The translations under genes were made by a program, and so were the position numbers. A DNA stretch of 64,000 bases from Ilex aquifolium (lineage: Eukaryota; Streptophyta; Magnoliopsida; Aquifoliales; Aquifoliaceae), in the NCBI GenBank assembly GCA_951799425.1, contig OX637405.1, positions 17,519,089-17,583,088 on the forward strand. The letters run 5' to 3'. Positions 1 to 11,591 of the stretch are shown here, one piece after another (positions within the stretch are counted from its first letter, which is position 1; every line of letters starts with the position of its first letter). Under the pieces are notes generated by a model. The model was not told the origin of the DNA and searched no databases. It was given only the letters and a program-made list of their open reading frames with translations.

Positions 1-520
1 GGGCCGGAGACATGTCCAACTTATTTCCTCCGATGCCTAAGTCAGTAGGTGCTCAAAGGAAGGATAAGACTTTTACTGTCCTAGGTTGTTCGCGAATGCG
101 TACCTGAGACCCAACTTATTGAGCTATTTATACTTTTTAATAGGATGACATGGTACTATAGGGGTCCCATCAAGCCTACTGAGGGAGCCTTTATAGGGAT
201 AATCATTAGTGAGCTATATTTGTCTTGAGCCGTCCAATTACTAAGTCTGGGGGAGGTCGGCGTCTCCTCTAGGTCTAGACCTGCAATGATTACCCCGTCT
301 GGGACATCGAGCACTCAATGCATGTCCTTTCAACATTTAATGATCTTTGTAAGGCATTTATTGAGCTGTGTCGAGCACTCATTGCGTTGACACCAAACAT
401 TAAGTTCGCGTGCCCCCGAGAAATTCATGTCATTAAAGACCATGCCTTTATCCGGATTTTCTAAGATTCGAGGTACATTCTGATGTGACTTGTCAGTGGA
501 AGCAATCGTTCTCTGTGATC
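1..520 (-). mobile_element. Probable Ty3/gypsy (Tat-like) LTR fragment
   Basis: Non-coding. On the minus strand a TATAAATAG box is readable near 123-131, followed downstream (lower coordinates) by the short G/C-rich text with a CTGACTTAGGCATCGGAGG-like phrase that I associate with transcribed parts of Tat-type LTRs. The fragment is cut by the window edge. No TSD or PBS is visible, so the type rests on general resemblance only. Confidence 0.4.
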
Positions 521-1058
521 GGTTGTGTCATGGTGGGCCCACATATTTGCCCAGCGTTCAATGCTCGGTCCCAGGATATGCCTGATTCCTTTAGCTTCCT
601 AGAGCATGTTCTACCAGATTCTCTTTTCAGGGCCGACCAACCTTGGTTTTTCGCTGTTTGAGTCCATGTGTCATGCCCTGATACGAGAGTCGTTTTGTGT
701 CCCGTCAATTTGATATCTCATGATTAAGTAAAAAACCTATTTTGTAAAATTCATGGATGACTTGAAGAACATGAATGCACTTGACATTTATCGCATAGTT
801 TTGCTATTTTTGAAGGCCTTGTTGGCAGCAACAGACAGTGAAGCCACTGTTTGTGCTCTTCGTCAGTCGAGGATCAATTTTTGTCATGGTTTTTAGGGTT
901 TCTCACTGTTTTTTTTTCTTTTTTCTAGGAAGGCCTTGTGTTGAGTAGGCTTCCCTTGTGTGTTTTGGAGCAACTTGTGTCTGAAAAGTTGTTTTATGCG
1001 GTTTTCTCTAATTTCCTCTGTGGTTTTTTTGGGATTTGCCTTCAGTTTTGGTTTTGTT
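521..1058. other. Non-coding stretch upstream of the copia gag
   Basis: No gene seen. The T-rich stretch from about 830 to 1058 is what a copia 5' untranslated leader would look like, but no clear 5' LTR and no tRNA primer-binding site was found. About 45 bp near 700-755 resemble sequence at 5575-5620 beyond the 3' LTR. Confidence 0.4.
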
Positions 1059-1960
1059 ATGGCTAGTTCAGAAGAGGTAAAGGGTACATACAGTGGATCA
1101 TCACGCTAGATACGTTCATTCAGTTGATGATTTAGTGCGACAAATTACTTTCGTTAATGGAAGTAATTACTACTCTTGGTCACATTCGATTAAGGTTTTT
1201 CTATGGGCCAAAAAGAAAGTCAAAGTACTTGACTGGCAGTCGTCCATCTAAGGGACTCCCCAAATTTTGAAGACGGGTGGAGTGAGAGTTCTTTGGTGAT
1301 GACGTGGTTGTGGCTTTAGTGAGGAGCTGTCTGTAGCTTCTAATATCCAACTTCTTGATACAACTAAGAATCTCTTGAGGAGATGTACTCATAGGAACAC
1401 AATGTGTCCTCGAATTTATGAGCTTTTTGAGCATATGTTCACTACCAAGCAACTTGCTGAACATTACGGATTTTAGAAAGGGTTGTGGGAAGAATTGATG
1501 CTTTATCAGCCATTGAGTAAGGCTCTAGAGATACAACAACATTAGCGTGAAGAGTCTAGCCTTAAATTTGAGTTTGGTGTGTTTAAAGATCAAATTCTGG
1601 CTAATGAGACTCTTCCTACTTCTGCAAATGCTTACTTTCGCCTTCGGTGTGCTTCTCTTATTCGTGGGACCTCTTTCGTGTCTCAAGAGTCCTCTGCCTT
1701 GATTTCTAATAATGGTTCTCGTGGTGGTGGTAGAGATCCAACCTAGGGTGGTAGTTGTGGAGGTTGTGACAATCGTTATGAGTGGAAATGTTAATATTAT
1801 GTAGTCACTAGACATACTAAATATTATTGTTGGAATAACTGTGGGAGACCAACCTATGCTAATCAAGTTTCTAATGACTCGACTTTGCTAGTATCTAAGC
1901 CATCGACCGGTGGCCTTGTTACATCCATATTTGGATTTCATACTGAACTTACTTCTTAGC
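1059..1960 (+). pseudogene. Ty1/copia gag remnant
   Basis: Degenerate Gag of a copia retrotransposon, which would form the virus-like particle. A start ATG at 1059 opens a frame beginning MASSEEVKG but stops follow quickly. Around 1145-1250 another frame reads ITFVNGSNYYSWSHSIKVFL, the typical copia Gag N-terminal signature, and near 1790-1860 there is a damaged zinc knuckle ending in YCWNNCGRP. Multiple stops and frameshifts show it is dead. Protease, integrase, RT and RNase H remnants follow in copia order on the same strand. Confidence 0.8.
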
Positions 1961-1980
1961 TTAGTCAGCTCATCCAACAA

Positions 1981-2262
1981 TTGTCTTCACTTTCTCCCTA
2001 TTTGTCTACTCCAACCGCAGGCAATGTAAGTAATTTTGCAAATGTGGTAGCTCATTCAGCTTCACCATCTTGGATTCTTGATTCGGGAGCTAGTTCTCAC
2101 ATGTCTGGTATTTCGTCTTTATTTTTCAATTTTTGTACTTTTAACTCTCGAATTGTGTTAGTTGATGACTCTTTTCATCCAGTATGTGGGACTGGTGATC
2201 TACATCCTACTGAATCCATGTCTTTAACATTTGGTATATTTATTTCTCATTTTTCCGTTTAA
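1981..2262 (+). pseudogene. Ty1/copia protease remnant
   Basis: The frame contains WILDSGASSHMSG, the aspartic protease active site (DSG) in its usual copia context, about 30 residues into the fragment. The family enzyme cleaves the Gag-Pol polyprotein inside the particle. The fragment is only 93 codons long and is separated by stops from gag upstream and integrase downstream, so it is a relic. Confidence 0.85.
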
Positions 2263-2305
2263 CTTGTTATCTGTGAGTCAATTAATAAAGTCTTTGTAGT
2301 GTTTA

Positions 2306-3240
2306 GTGACCTTTTCTCCATCTTCTTATGTCTTTCAAGGCCCATGGACGAAGCATGTGATTGGTTCGGGACATGAGCATAATGGTCTTTACTATTTGGA
2401 TTCCAGTCTAGCAGTTCCAACATTGAGTGCAACCGTGTCTCCCCTCCAGTGGCATTTTCGATTGGGTCATCCTTTATTGCAAAAGTTTCGCCATGTTATT
2501 TCTAACTTGAGTCTTTTTGTATTAGAATGTGAGGCTTGTCAATTAGGTAAGCATCGCCATTATTCTTTTCCAGCTAGTAGTACAAGTTGTCAGTCTATCT
2601 ATCATTATTCTCGTAACATGGTTGTTTCTTTTGAAGGATCGTTTTGAATTGCCTAAAAGTCATTATCACTTTCTATAATGAGATTTTGGTATAGTTTAAT
2701 AAATGTATTAAAGTACTCCATTTTGACAATGCTCTTGAGAATGTACAATTATTTATGCATACATTTATGCTGATCATGGTATCGTTCATCGAACTACATG
2801 CCCCCATACCAGCAAAATGGTGTGGTAGAACATAAGCATCGCCGCTTAATTGGATCTTGTTCGGACCCTAATATTTAACATGCATGTACCAAAACCCTAT
2901 TGGGCCGATGTTGTTCTTACTGTAATTTATCTTATTAATCGCATGTCTTTCCCATCTTAGGTAATAAGTTTCTGTTCTCATTGCTTTACCCTGATACACC
3001 TCCTTTTGGTCTCGTTGCTCATGTCTTTGGTTGTGTTGCATTTGTTCATCTTCTTGATTCGGGTCGGGATAAATTTTCACCACGTTCGGTTACGTGTCTT
3101 TCTAAGATACTTTCGGACTCAAAGAGGCTATCGATGTTATATCCTAGCTTCTCACCGGTATTATGTTAGTGCCAATGTTACTTTTTTTGAGTCCTTATCC
3201 TTTTTTTCTACTTTAGGACATGATCTTTTCCTGTTTTAAT
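2306..3240 (+). pseudogene. Ty1/copia GAG-pre-integrase and integrase remnant
   Basis: The frame at 2306-2647 carries WHFRLGHPLLQKFRHVISN followed by CEACQLGKHRH, the HHCC zinc-binding part of copia integrase. From 2770 to 3240, in shifting frames, HRTTCPHTSK, MHVPKPYWADVVLT, YLINRM, and the LYPDTPPF and VFGCVAFVHLLD phrases can be read; these belong to the catalytic core and downstream region. Several frameshifts and stops break it, so it cannot encode an active integrase. Confidence 0.85.
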
Positions 3241-3623
3241 CTCTACTAGTCAGGGGAGCTCTTCTTACTTATCGTCCCAGATTGTGTACCTTCTTCCTTC
3301 TCGATTCTTGACTCTCCATTGTTTATCGTCAGTCCCGGCAGACAAATTGTTTCATATGCTCTAGCACCTCGACTAATGTCTGATTCACTTGAGGTCTTTC
3401 CTTTTGAGCCATCTATTGGATCACAATCTTTTGATGTGCCCATTGCATTGCAGAAATGTATTCACATCTGTGCCCATTGCATTGCAGAAAGGTACTCATT
3501 TTTTGTGCCCAACGTTCCATTTCTAATTTTGTTTCTTTGCATCAACTTTCTTCATCCTTTTGTGGTTTTGCATCAGCCTTGTCTTCAGTGCTTGTTTTGG
3601 CATTGACATCTCCTAGATGAAAA

Positions 3624-4350
3624 TTGGCTATGAATGAGAAAATTAAAGCCCTACATGAAAATCACACTTGGGATCTCACTTCTCTTCCATCTGGTAAGCA
3701 CCTTGTCAGTTGTCACTGGGTATATATTGTGAAATATTATCCTGATGGTTCAGTTGAATGTTTAAGGGTACAGTTGGTTGATAAAGGCTATACTCAAACA
3801 TATGATGTGGATTACTGTGAGCTTTTTTCTATTTTTACTCTTCTTAGCTCTTTAGAGTTTTTATTTTTGTTGCGGCCAATTGTGATTGACCCTTATATCA
3901 ACTGGATATGAAGAATGTTTTTTTACATGGAGATTTACTAGATGAGGTATATATGAGTTAACCTCTAGGTTATCTTGCTCCGTGTAAGGAACAATTTGTG
4001 TGTCGCTTGAAGAAAACACTGTATGTTTTGAAACTGTCACCACGTATTTGGCTTGATAAGTTACAGTACGGTGGTACTACAGTTTAATTTTCAATGTTCT
4101 ACTTTAGATCATTTTGTTTTTATTTATCAGTTTTCTGCTGGTGTTATTATTGTTGGTGTATGTTGATGATATTATTATTAGTGTTTATGATTCATATGGT
4201 ATTACTCACTTCAAGGTCCATTTAGGGAAACAATTTCATATCAAAGATTCGAGTGTTCTTTGGTATTTCTTAGGAATTGAGGTTTGCCTGATCAAAGGAG
4301 GGTATCAGTTTATGTTAATGAAATTATGTATTGGACTTACTATCTGAAAC
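3624..4350 (+). pseudogene. Ty1/copia reverse transcriptase remnant
   Basis: The frame starting at 3624 reads MNEKIKALHENHTWDL and then CHWVYIVKYYPDGSVE and KGYTQTYDVDY, the N-terminal half of copia RT. After frame breaks, 4150-4200 carries the catalytic YVDD motif in LLVYVDDIIIS, followed by HFKVHLGKQFHIKDS and WYFLGIEV. The active-site motif survives, but the reading frame is broken several times. Confidence 0.88.
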
Positions 4351-4439
4351 TGACACTCTTGGTGCGCGTCCGGTTGATACTTTCATGGACTCTACAACGA
4401 AGTTAAATATGGAGAGAAGTTTTTAATGATGTAAGGCGT

Positions 4440-5025
4440 TATTGGAGGTTGATTGGTAAGCTGATTTACCTCATGGTGGCATATCCTAATATTACATGCT
4501 ATTTGTGTAGTGTGGTTAGTCAATTCATGCAAGCTTCTCGTAAGCCTCATAGCGAGGCTGTGTGTCGCATACTTTGGTATTTGCAAGGAGCTCCGGAGAA
4601 AAGATTATTATATCCCTCATCATCATCCATAATTGTTGGTTTTTCTGATGCTAACTAGGTAGGGAGTCTTGGTGATAGATGATTTACTTCTAGGTATTGT
4701 ATGTTTATTGGTGATAATTGTTACTTGGTGTAGTAAAAAGCAGAATGTGGTTGCACGTTCTACTGCTGAGGCTAAATATCGAGTTATGACTCATACTGCA
4801 TGTGAGATGTTATGAGTTCGCTCTTTACTTCGTGATATAGGAATTGATGTGTCTTCCCCTATGAAGATGCATTGTGACAACCAAATAACTATTTTCATTG
4901 GAAGTAATCTGTTATTTTATGAGCGTACCAAACACATTGAGGTGAATTGCAATTTCATTCGTGATCTCTTAATTCACAAGGAGATAATACTCCATATATT
5001 AAGTCTGGTGTGATAAGCCATGTGA
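4440..5025 (+). pseudogene. Ty1/copia RNase H remnant
   Basis: IGKLIYLMVAYPNITC and LWYLQGAPEKRLLYP at about 4449-4610 are the RT-RNase H connection. Near 4735-4790 VVARSTAEAKYRVM gives the RNase H signature, and around 4865-4960 MHCDNQITIFI and RTKHIEVNCNFIRD complete the domain. The usual histidine and acidic positions are partly readable, but in-frame stops occur throughout. The 3' LTR follows about 90 bp later. Confidence 0.85.
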
Positions 5026-5115
5026 CATTCTTATCAAGCCACTAGCGAGGATTACCTTTAGTAATTTATGTTCCAAGTTGGGCATTTTTTCTTTATGCTC
5101 GAGTTTGAGGCGAAG

Positions 5116-5310
5116 TGTTAGAGTTCTTATTTTTTTGTATTAGTCATATTTAATGAAGTATAGAATAATATTGTTATTACCCTAATTGTCACTCTTCTAT
5201 AAATAAGAAAGTGTAGGGGAATACACCTGTATACACATTATTTCTCTTAATCTTTCTTCTACTCTCTCTCTACTACTAAACCCTAATCTTAGATTTACAA
5301 CTTAACTACA
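5116..5310 (+). mobile_element. Ty1/copia 3' LTR
   Basis: It begins TGTTAGAG directly after a purine-rich stretch (GAGTTTGAGGCGAAG, 5101-5115) standing where a copia polypurine tract sits. It holds a CTATAAATAAG TATA box near 5199 and pyrimidine-rich CTCTCTCTAC after it. The right boundary is uncertain because no matching 5' LTR was found. Confidence 0.6.
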
Positions 5311-6866
5311 TAAAAGCATGGATTTCCACTATTTACATGATCTATCTTTAAGCTCTAATTTCTTGAATGCATGTTTTGATTATTGCTACCTAAAAATTTG
5401 AAATCATTGTCAGAATCAATATATTTGTTACATGCTTGGATTTTGCAAGAAAATCATGAGTTTTGATGTATCTAGCGTTGTTTGGAACTTCGGTTGTGAC
5501 TACAGGTTTCTATTTAGAATACATGTGTTATACCATGATAACCTTTTGGTTAACCTTGATTTGAAGCATGGTTTGATATTTGATATTTCATGATTTGGTA
5601 AAACACTTTTGTAAAATTCATGTGTGGGTTCCGTGACTCCTAAGAGGATTGATTAAAGGTACTAGATGCCGTTGGTGGCTTGTGTTGCACCACAAAATTC
5701 TCAATACTCATTCTCCCTAAAGCCCCTACATGTATTTTGGTATATAGCATTCTTGATAGTCAAATCATCATCATAATAATTTATTTGATTAATCTACATT
5801 AGGCATGGAATATTTGAAATAACTGTTACCCACATTTTTTTGCTATAATGTTGCATAGATTGTCGAACTGTTCTGTTTTCATATGTAGTTAACACCTTTT
5901 TAGGCTTGGAAAGGTTATTCAACTGGGCTAGTTGAACTCCCCCTACTTTAACATCAGATGTTGGTTTGAATGCCAAGATAGGGTTAGATGCAAATGATGA
6001 GGATGATCCTAGATTGATTAGGACATTGGTCAAGAGGTCGAGGATGGGGGATATGATGTTTAATAATTGAATTGCTCATTCATTATCTGAATTCGGATAC
6101 AACTATTTTTCAACTATAGATTATTATCGTACTTGAGTTTTATATTGTAAACATTTGGATTTAACGAGTTGTAGAATTTGATTTTGGGTTGGATGGTTTA
6201 CAACTTTGATATTGTGTTGGATGGATGATATTTGATTAGTTTGTGATATCTGATGTTGCTCTTGTCATTCGGTTGAATGCCCAATTTTCAAACCAGACTC
6301 CACCAGATTTTGGATATAGGAGTTTTATTAAATCAAATGTTTGGTTTTCTAAGAAAATACTTCTAAACCAGTGATAATTTTCAGATCAGATGGTTTTCTT
6401 ATTAACTAATAACTACTTTTACGAGATTTGGTGTTACAAATTAGCTCTTAGGAGAGTAATAAACCTAAAAATCCCTGAAGTGTGCTAAAGTTTTGTGCTA
6501 CAAAATGTACTTAATATGTGTGTGCTTGATGACAGAGTGAAAACAAGTGTCATTGGGCCAAATATGACGACGTACTGCCTTCAAGTGATGCAGATATACA
6601 CTTCTTTTAACCTGTTATCTTTCCTAACTGTTATTTGGGCACTTTGGCTGAAATTTGAAGTCGCTAATTCTTAATTTAAAAAAATTACTAAGGACCCATC
6701 CCAGAATGAAATTGTAAAAGCATGAAGCATGGAATTTTGATTTCAAGTACGAGGACAACCACTTTGTACAAATTATGCTAAAAGCATTAGAGTGTGTTGT
6801 CAGGAATGGTTCTAGGTAATGGTCCTGTTTTTACCTTCAATCGTATTAATGTTGAGGGGAAAATAT
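5311..6866. other. Non-coding A/T-rich stretch
   Basis: No gene, RNA gene or clear repeat boundary seen. The only notable item is a 45-bp resemblance of 5575-5620 to 700-755. Confidence 0.5.
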
Positions 6867-7655
6867 GGAAAATTACCACCAAGTATTTTTTTTCCTACAA
6901 AAAACAATTAAGTCCTATCAGTTTTGTTTTATACCAACGAAGTTCTATTTTTGATATTTTATTTCAATGAAATCCTAATTCTACTATATTTCAATTTTAC
7001 CCTTAACCTGTAGTTACTAAATCTCTTTTGGTATATCACAACATCAACAACACATTCGGTGGGAGCTTTTCAAATTCTGTTTGTTCCTTTGCTCGGTGAC
7101 GGGTTTTCTTCAACACAACAACTCTTAATTCTTTCTTATATTAAGTAATATTTATATATTGCAAATTCTATTGATACATTGTTTTTGTAATTTGGGGTCA
7201 TTGTATTAATTTAGATTGGATTTAAAATGCTATTGATACATTGTCTTTGTGGTTAGGGATTTGTTTTAATTGTTGTGTTTGAATCGATAATGATACTAAA
7301 GTGACACTAATGTAGCTTGGAATAACTTCTTGTTTTATTGAATAATCGACAATTCTAAAAATTTCTCTCTTGCATCTCTTATAATGACAATTTTAAAAAT
7401 TATTAGTATTTCGATATTTCATAAAACTAGCAAGTAGGTGATACATAATTTAAAACACCAGAGTCAGGGTATGTATAAAGAGAAGAAGACTGCAATTATA
7501 GTCCCAATACTTAGGTGTCAATATTTTTCAAGAGAAGGATCAAATTAGTATAAAATATAGTATTTGTGGAGTTTAGGGCTTCATTGAAATAAAATAAAAA
7601 TGATTGCACTTACTGGATTTTTGTGGAGCAAAGTAATACTTATTGGTAATTTTCC
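6867..7655. mobile_element. MITE with long terminal inverted repeats
   Basis: The left end GGAAAATTACC (6867-6877) is exactly inverted at the right end (7645-7655). Similarity continues inward imperfectly for roughly 100 bp per arm, including an ATTTTATTTCAATGAA stretch shared by both arms. The 789-bp interior has no coding potential. The flanks, AAAATAT on the left and AAAATAG on the right, look like a decayed target-site duplication. Long arms of this kind suggest a Mutator-type miniature element, but the superfamily is not certain. Confidence 0.7.
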
Positions 7656-8489
7656 AAAATAGATATTGCTAGATAGGGTGATAAATCATCCAAAGGAAAA
7701 ATAATAAAAGACAGAGAAACTCGTGTGCACACAAAAGGAGAATCACATGTCAGAGAGATGGTCATAGATGAATTCGGGTAAAATGCTGAAATTTGCAAGA
7801 TGACTCCGAATGAACCTAGATGTGGGAAGAGTGGAAGAAGTAATTGAAGATTCAATGTATATGATGTGGACCAAAAGAGAATTAGGGATGAGAAAGAGAA
7901 AGAAGGTGATTACGGCAAAATAATAGTCTCAAAAAACCAATAATCATATTCTCCCAAAACAAGTACCTTATTCGCGTACATATAGGGATTATCAAAACTT
8001 AACAGTTAAGAAATAATCAAAATGACAAGACCCCAAAAGTAAAAAAGTTCTAGTCTCTACGTCTACAACTGCCATTTCGAAAGACATTCAATCAACATCA
8101 TTGTGTTTGGCTCCTAGTTGAACTTAAAAAGCCCTAATACAACAGTAGTTCATTGGAACTCCCCATTCTTTATGAAATTAGTGATTGGAGCTATAATGGT
8201 ACTTAATACCCTAATAGAACACCTCTACAAGGTTGCTAACTTGTGGAAAATACAAACTTCAAGCATATATTTTGGTTCAGGTCACTCTCTGATGGCTTTA
8301 CCTTTTGAGTTGTAGCACAAACTATGTCCTGAAATATGGACCTCAATTGCCTCATCCACACTTAGGTAGGAAAAATTGCTTTATAAGCCGGAGAAGGATC
8401 CAATCATTTTTTAACCAATTTTGCTAAGTGTCTATGAGTGTCTCTCCATGAATCAAACAGGCATTCTCTTGTGTAAATCACCACACGAT
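7656..8489. other. Non-coding stretch
   Basis: No gene or repeat that I can name between the MITE and the TRIM element. Confidence 0.4.
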
Positions 8490-8842
8490 TGTAAGGAGAA
8501 CTTGAATCCCACACCAAATTACTAGGATCGCTCAAGGTTGTTTTATAAAGTGATAGGGCTACTCCACTCGTTGCCAATTAGTTTTTGGTTTAGATGCTCT
8601 AACATGATATCAGAGATTGACCTTGGATGGTCAAGGGGCTGAGTCTCTTACCCATTTGAAATTTTCAATTTGCATGTTTGGTTCTTGGTTTGCTAACCCC
8701 ACATGCGAATTCGGGTCCCACTTGAGGGAGAGTGAAAAGAGACCTTGAATCCTACAACAAATTATGAGCACTCAAGGTTGGTCTATAAAGTGAAGGGGCA
8801 ACTCCATCCATTGCCAATTGGTTTTGGGTTGAATGCTCTAAC
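8490..8842 (+). mobile_element. TRIM (terminal-repeat retrotransposon in miniature)
   Basis: Two direct repeats of about 110-115 bp, 8490-8604 and 8733-8842, both run from TG(T/A)AA(G/A)GAGA through CTTGAATCC, CTCAAGGTTG and TTGCCAATT to ATGCTCTAAC. Immediately after the first repeat, TGATATCAGAG (8605-8615) matches the initiator-tRNA-Met primer-binding site with one change. Immediately before the second, CTTGAGGGAGAG (8721-8732) is a polypurine tract. The internal part is about 130 bp with no coding capacity, as in TRIMs. ACGAT occurs at 8485-8489 and again at 8841-8845, a probable 5-bp TSD overlapping the end of the second LTR. Confidence 0.85.
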
Positions 8843-11548
8843 GATGACTCCATTTCACAGGTTCACTAAAAATTCACTTTACTAGCCGATAAAGCCCAAC
8901 TAATCTTATCACTCTTTTCCTTTCACAAATTTGTCATTAGCTTGTGTGTTTCACGGGCGCATTCCTTCTCCACTTACAACAGTTGATGCACCCCTGTTCC
9001 TCTAATCCCTGCTCCTATACCAACCATCTCTGTACTCCTACATCCATAAGCCTCGTCCATGATCATACCAGCTGACTTTACTCCACATTATTCTGCATTT
9101 TGGATACAGTTAAATAAACCTTCTGTATGATTAACAACCAACACATCTCATACAAAGTATGCATTTCCAGTTTTTGTAAAATACACCCTTATTTTCCATC
9201 TTCAAAATAACTTCATGGCTACCCCCAATCATCCTCTTATTTGTGATTTGGATTGCTTAATAATTGCAATTGCTGTTATTTCAACCACAAACAACTTTTG
9301 TTCCATCTTCAAATCCTTCCCAAGGTTTCTGAAACTGCTTTCCTTCGGTGAAAATTGTTTTGACCAATATTTTCAATGCCTAAAAATCACACCCGATTAC
9401 GTTACGCAGTGGTTGTAGGCTTCTCCCCCAAGGTCCAAAGATAAAATTAAAGTGAAGCTGAACCCAAAGTAGTCAAATCTTGAAATTAGAAAACTTACAT
9501 AATTCAATCCTCAAGCTGCCAAATATCTTTCTGGGCTTTCTCATGATCCCTGTCAAAAATAAAGGTCTGATAAACTTTGATTTGCTAGCATGTTCAAGTC
9601 ACATTTAATCAATGTCCTACTTGAGATGAAAGGTTAGAAAAACATGCCAAATTATTCCCTTGTCTACATGATGTTTTCTTGTCCTTGTCTTTGCTCTTAA
9701 CTTTCTGTATTTATCAACTTCAGAAGTCCATTATACTATTTCCTTTTGTACTATGACTTCCACGTCATTCAAAGTGAATAAAAAATGTCACCCTTGCTTC
9801 TCAACTTTCAAAACTATACCTGAACGTTAATGGTTGACAACTTGACCGTAATAAAGGAGAATGGTAAATGGTATGGCATTATTGGCAAAGCTTCTTTAAA
9901 ATGTAGTGGATAGGTAAGCTTCTCCCAAGTTACTCCTAAAGGAAATTTGGCCTATAGTTTATTTCTATTGGTGGAGCATGTAAATGATGTGGTCATCTGT
10001 CACATGGAGGTTGCTTGCGTTCTTGTAGCAACAAAATTGTGGCATGGACATGTAAACTGTGCTGGTACAAGATTAAATGAAAGAGCATTCAGATGCCAAT
10101 GCATCATCACCCAATATTTGGTTTTGCTTATGGACATAAAACAGTGCATCAGCTTTGGCATTTGAAGAATGTGATACTGAGCTGCGATGGATTACCATTT
10201 TGAGTGAAGCACTATGTAACAGCAGAGAATTAATTGTAATAGAGGCTGTCCCTCCATAACCCTTTTTTTCAGACGTAGGAAAAATGGAGAGAAATGAAGT
10301 GTGAAAAAATGAATTTGACCAGGAAAAGGTGCTGTAAAGTTTCTAGAGTTTTATGTGGGCTGTATGTTTTGCTCGAAGTAAGTTCTTAGTTGGATAATGA
10401 GACAAAAGATTGGTCGGTTTACTTTCACTAGGGTGCTTTTAGCAGAATATATTTTTCGAGAATCGTTAAGCAGGCAAATTCTCTAATACTTTTAAGAAAT
10501 GGTTTTGTCGAATCTATAAATTTTTTCCTCTGAAACCTTGAAGACATGATGATTCATGTTAGAACAAGTCTTTCTTTGTACTGAGTACATACTTCAATTG
10601 ATCCTGAAAACATTAGTAAAACATGTGAAGGTGAGAGAGCAAGCAACTGAAGGCATAGAAATCTTTATGTTTCATACATATCTCGATTTGTTGTTTGCAT
10701 GTTACCACTCTTAGGGCTTGGATGGCGTTGAGACTTTGTGGCAAGGGTTGGGCATTTGTGCTTGTCGCATGCTTTTATTTAACATCGGAGAAGACATGAC
10801 CTCCTTTACATCTTTGGGATGTTTGTGGCTTCCTTAAAAAAATGTCTTGTTTACTGGTTGCATAATTTTAATTTTTTTGACATAAATTTGTTGGACTTTG
10901 GAGGCTTTCAATGTAACAAATGTTAGGGCGCCACCTATTGAAATATTTGTACCATTACATTTTATTGGGCTTGTGGGGATCTTATTGTGTTAATATTCAA
11001 ACAAACTCAAGGTAATGCCTGTTTCTTTTTTTTGAAACATATGACAGTAGGCATAGATGAGTTTGTTCCCCTAGTTATTATAAAATCTACCTAGGTTTTC
11101 TAATGGGATCCTGAGAAATCTGGGAAAGAGATTCACACATATGTCAACCAAAGTCACAAGACCTGGAATTTAGGATTGGATTGTGTGATTCTTCTAATTT
11201 TGGGATACTTTTAGTTTATTGTATTGTCATATCTGGACCATCTTGGAAGAAATTTATAGAAACTTGACTTGTTGTAATTGAGAAATATTGATTGACAAGT
11301 TAGTGTCGCGTGCCTGAAGGCACTTTGCAACATAAAAAAATCAGAAATTTAAAGTATTTGCCCTTCGTTTTTTTAATTACACAATTTGAAATCAATCTGG
11401 ACTCACTATTTTTCTAGAAATTTTGGCAGAGTTTTCTTTGAAAATAGGACTCCCAAAAAATTTTTAATATATCATAAATTCAATATTACTAGATCCAAAC
11501 AAACAAATGTCTCCTTTGCCAATGAATTTTTGATGTGAGAAGACATGG

Positions 11549-11551
<3 letters not shown>
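8843..11551. other. Non-coding stretch without recognised gene
   Basis: Only short frames, none recognisable. Nothing with a splice-consistent or conserved domain pattern was identified. It could hold introns or decayed elements. Confidence 0.4.

Positions 11552-11589
<38 letters not shown>
11552..11589. repeat. (GA)n microsatellite
   Basis: About 19 uninterrupted GA dinucleotides. Confidence 0.95.
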
Positions 11590-11591
<2 letters not shown>

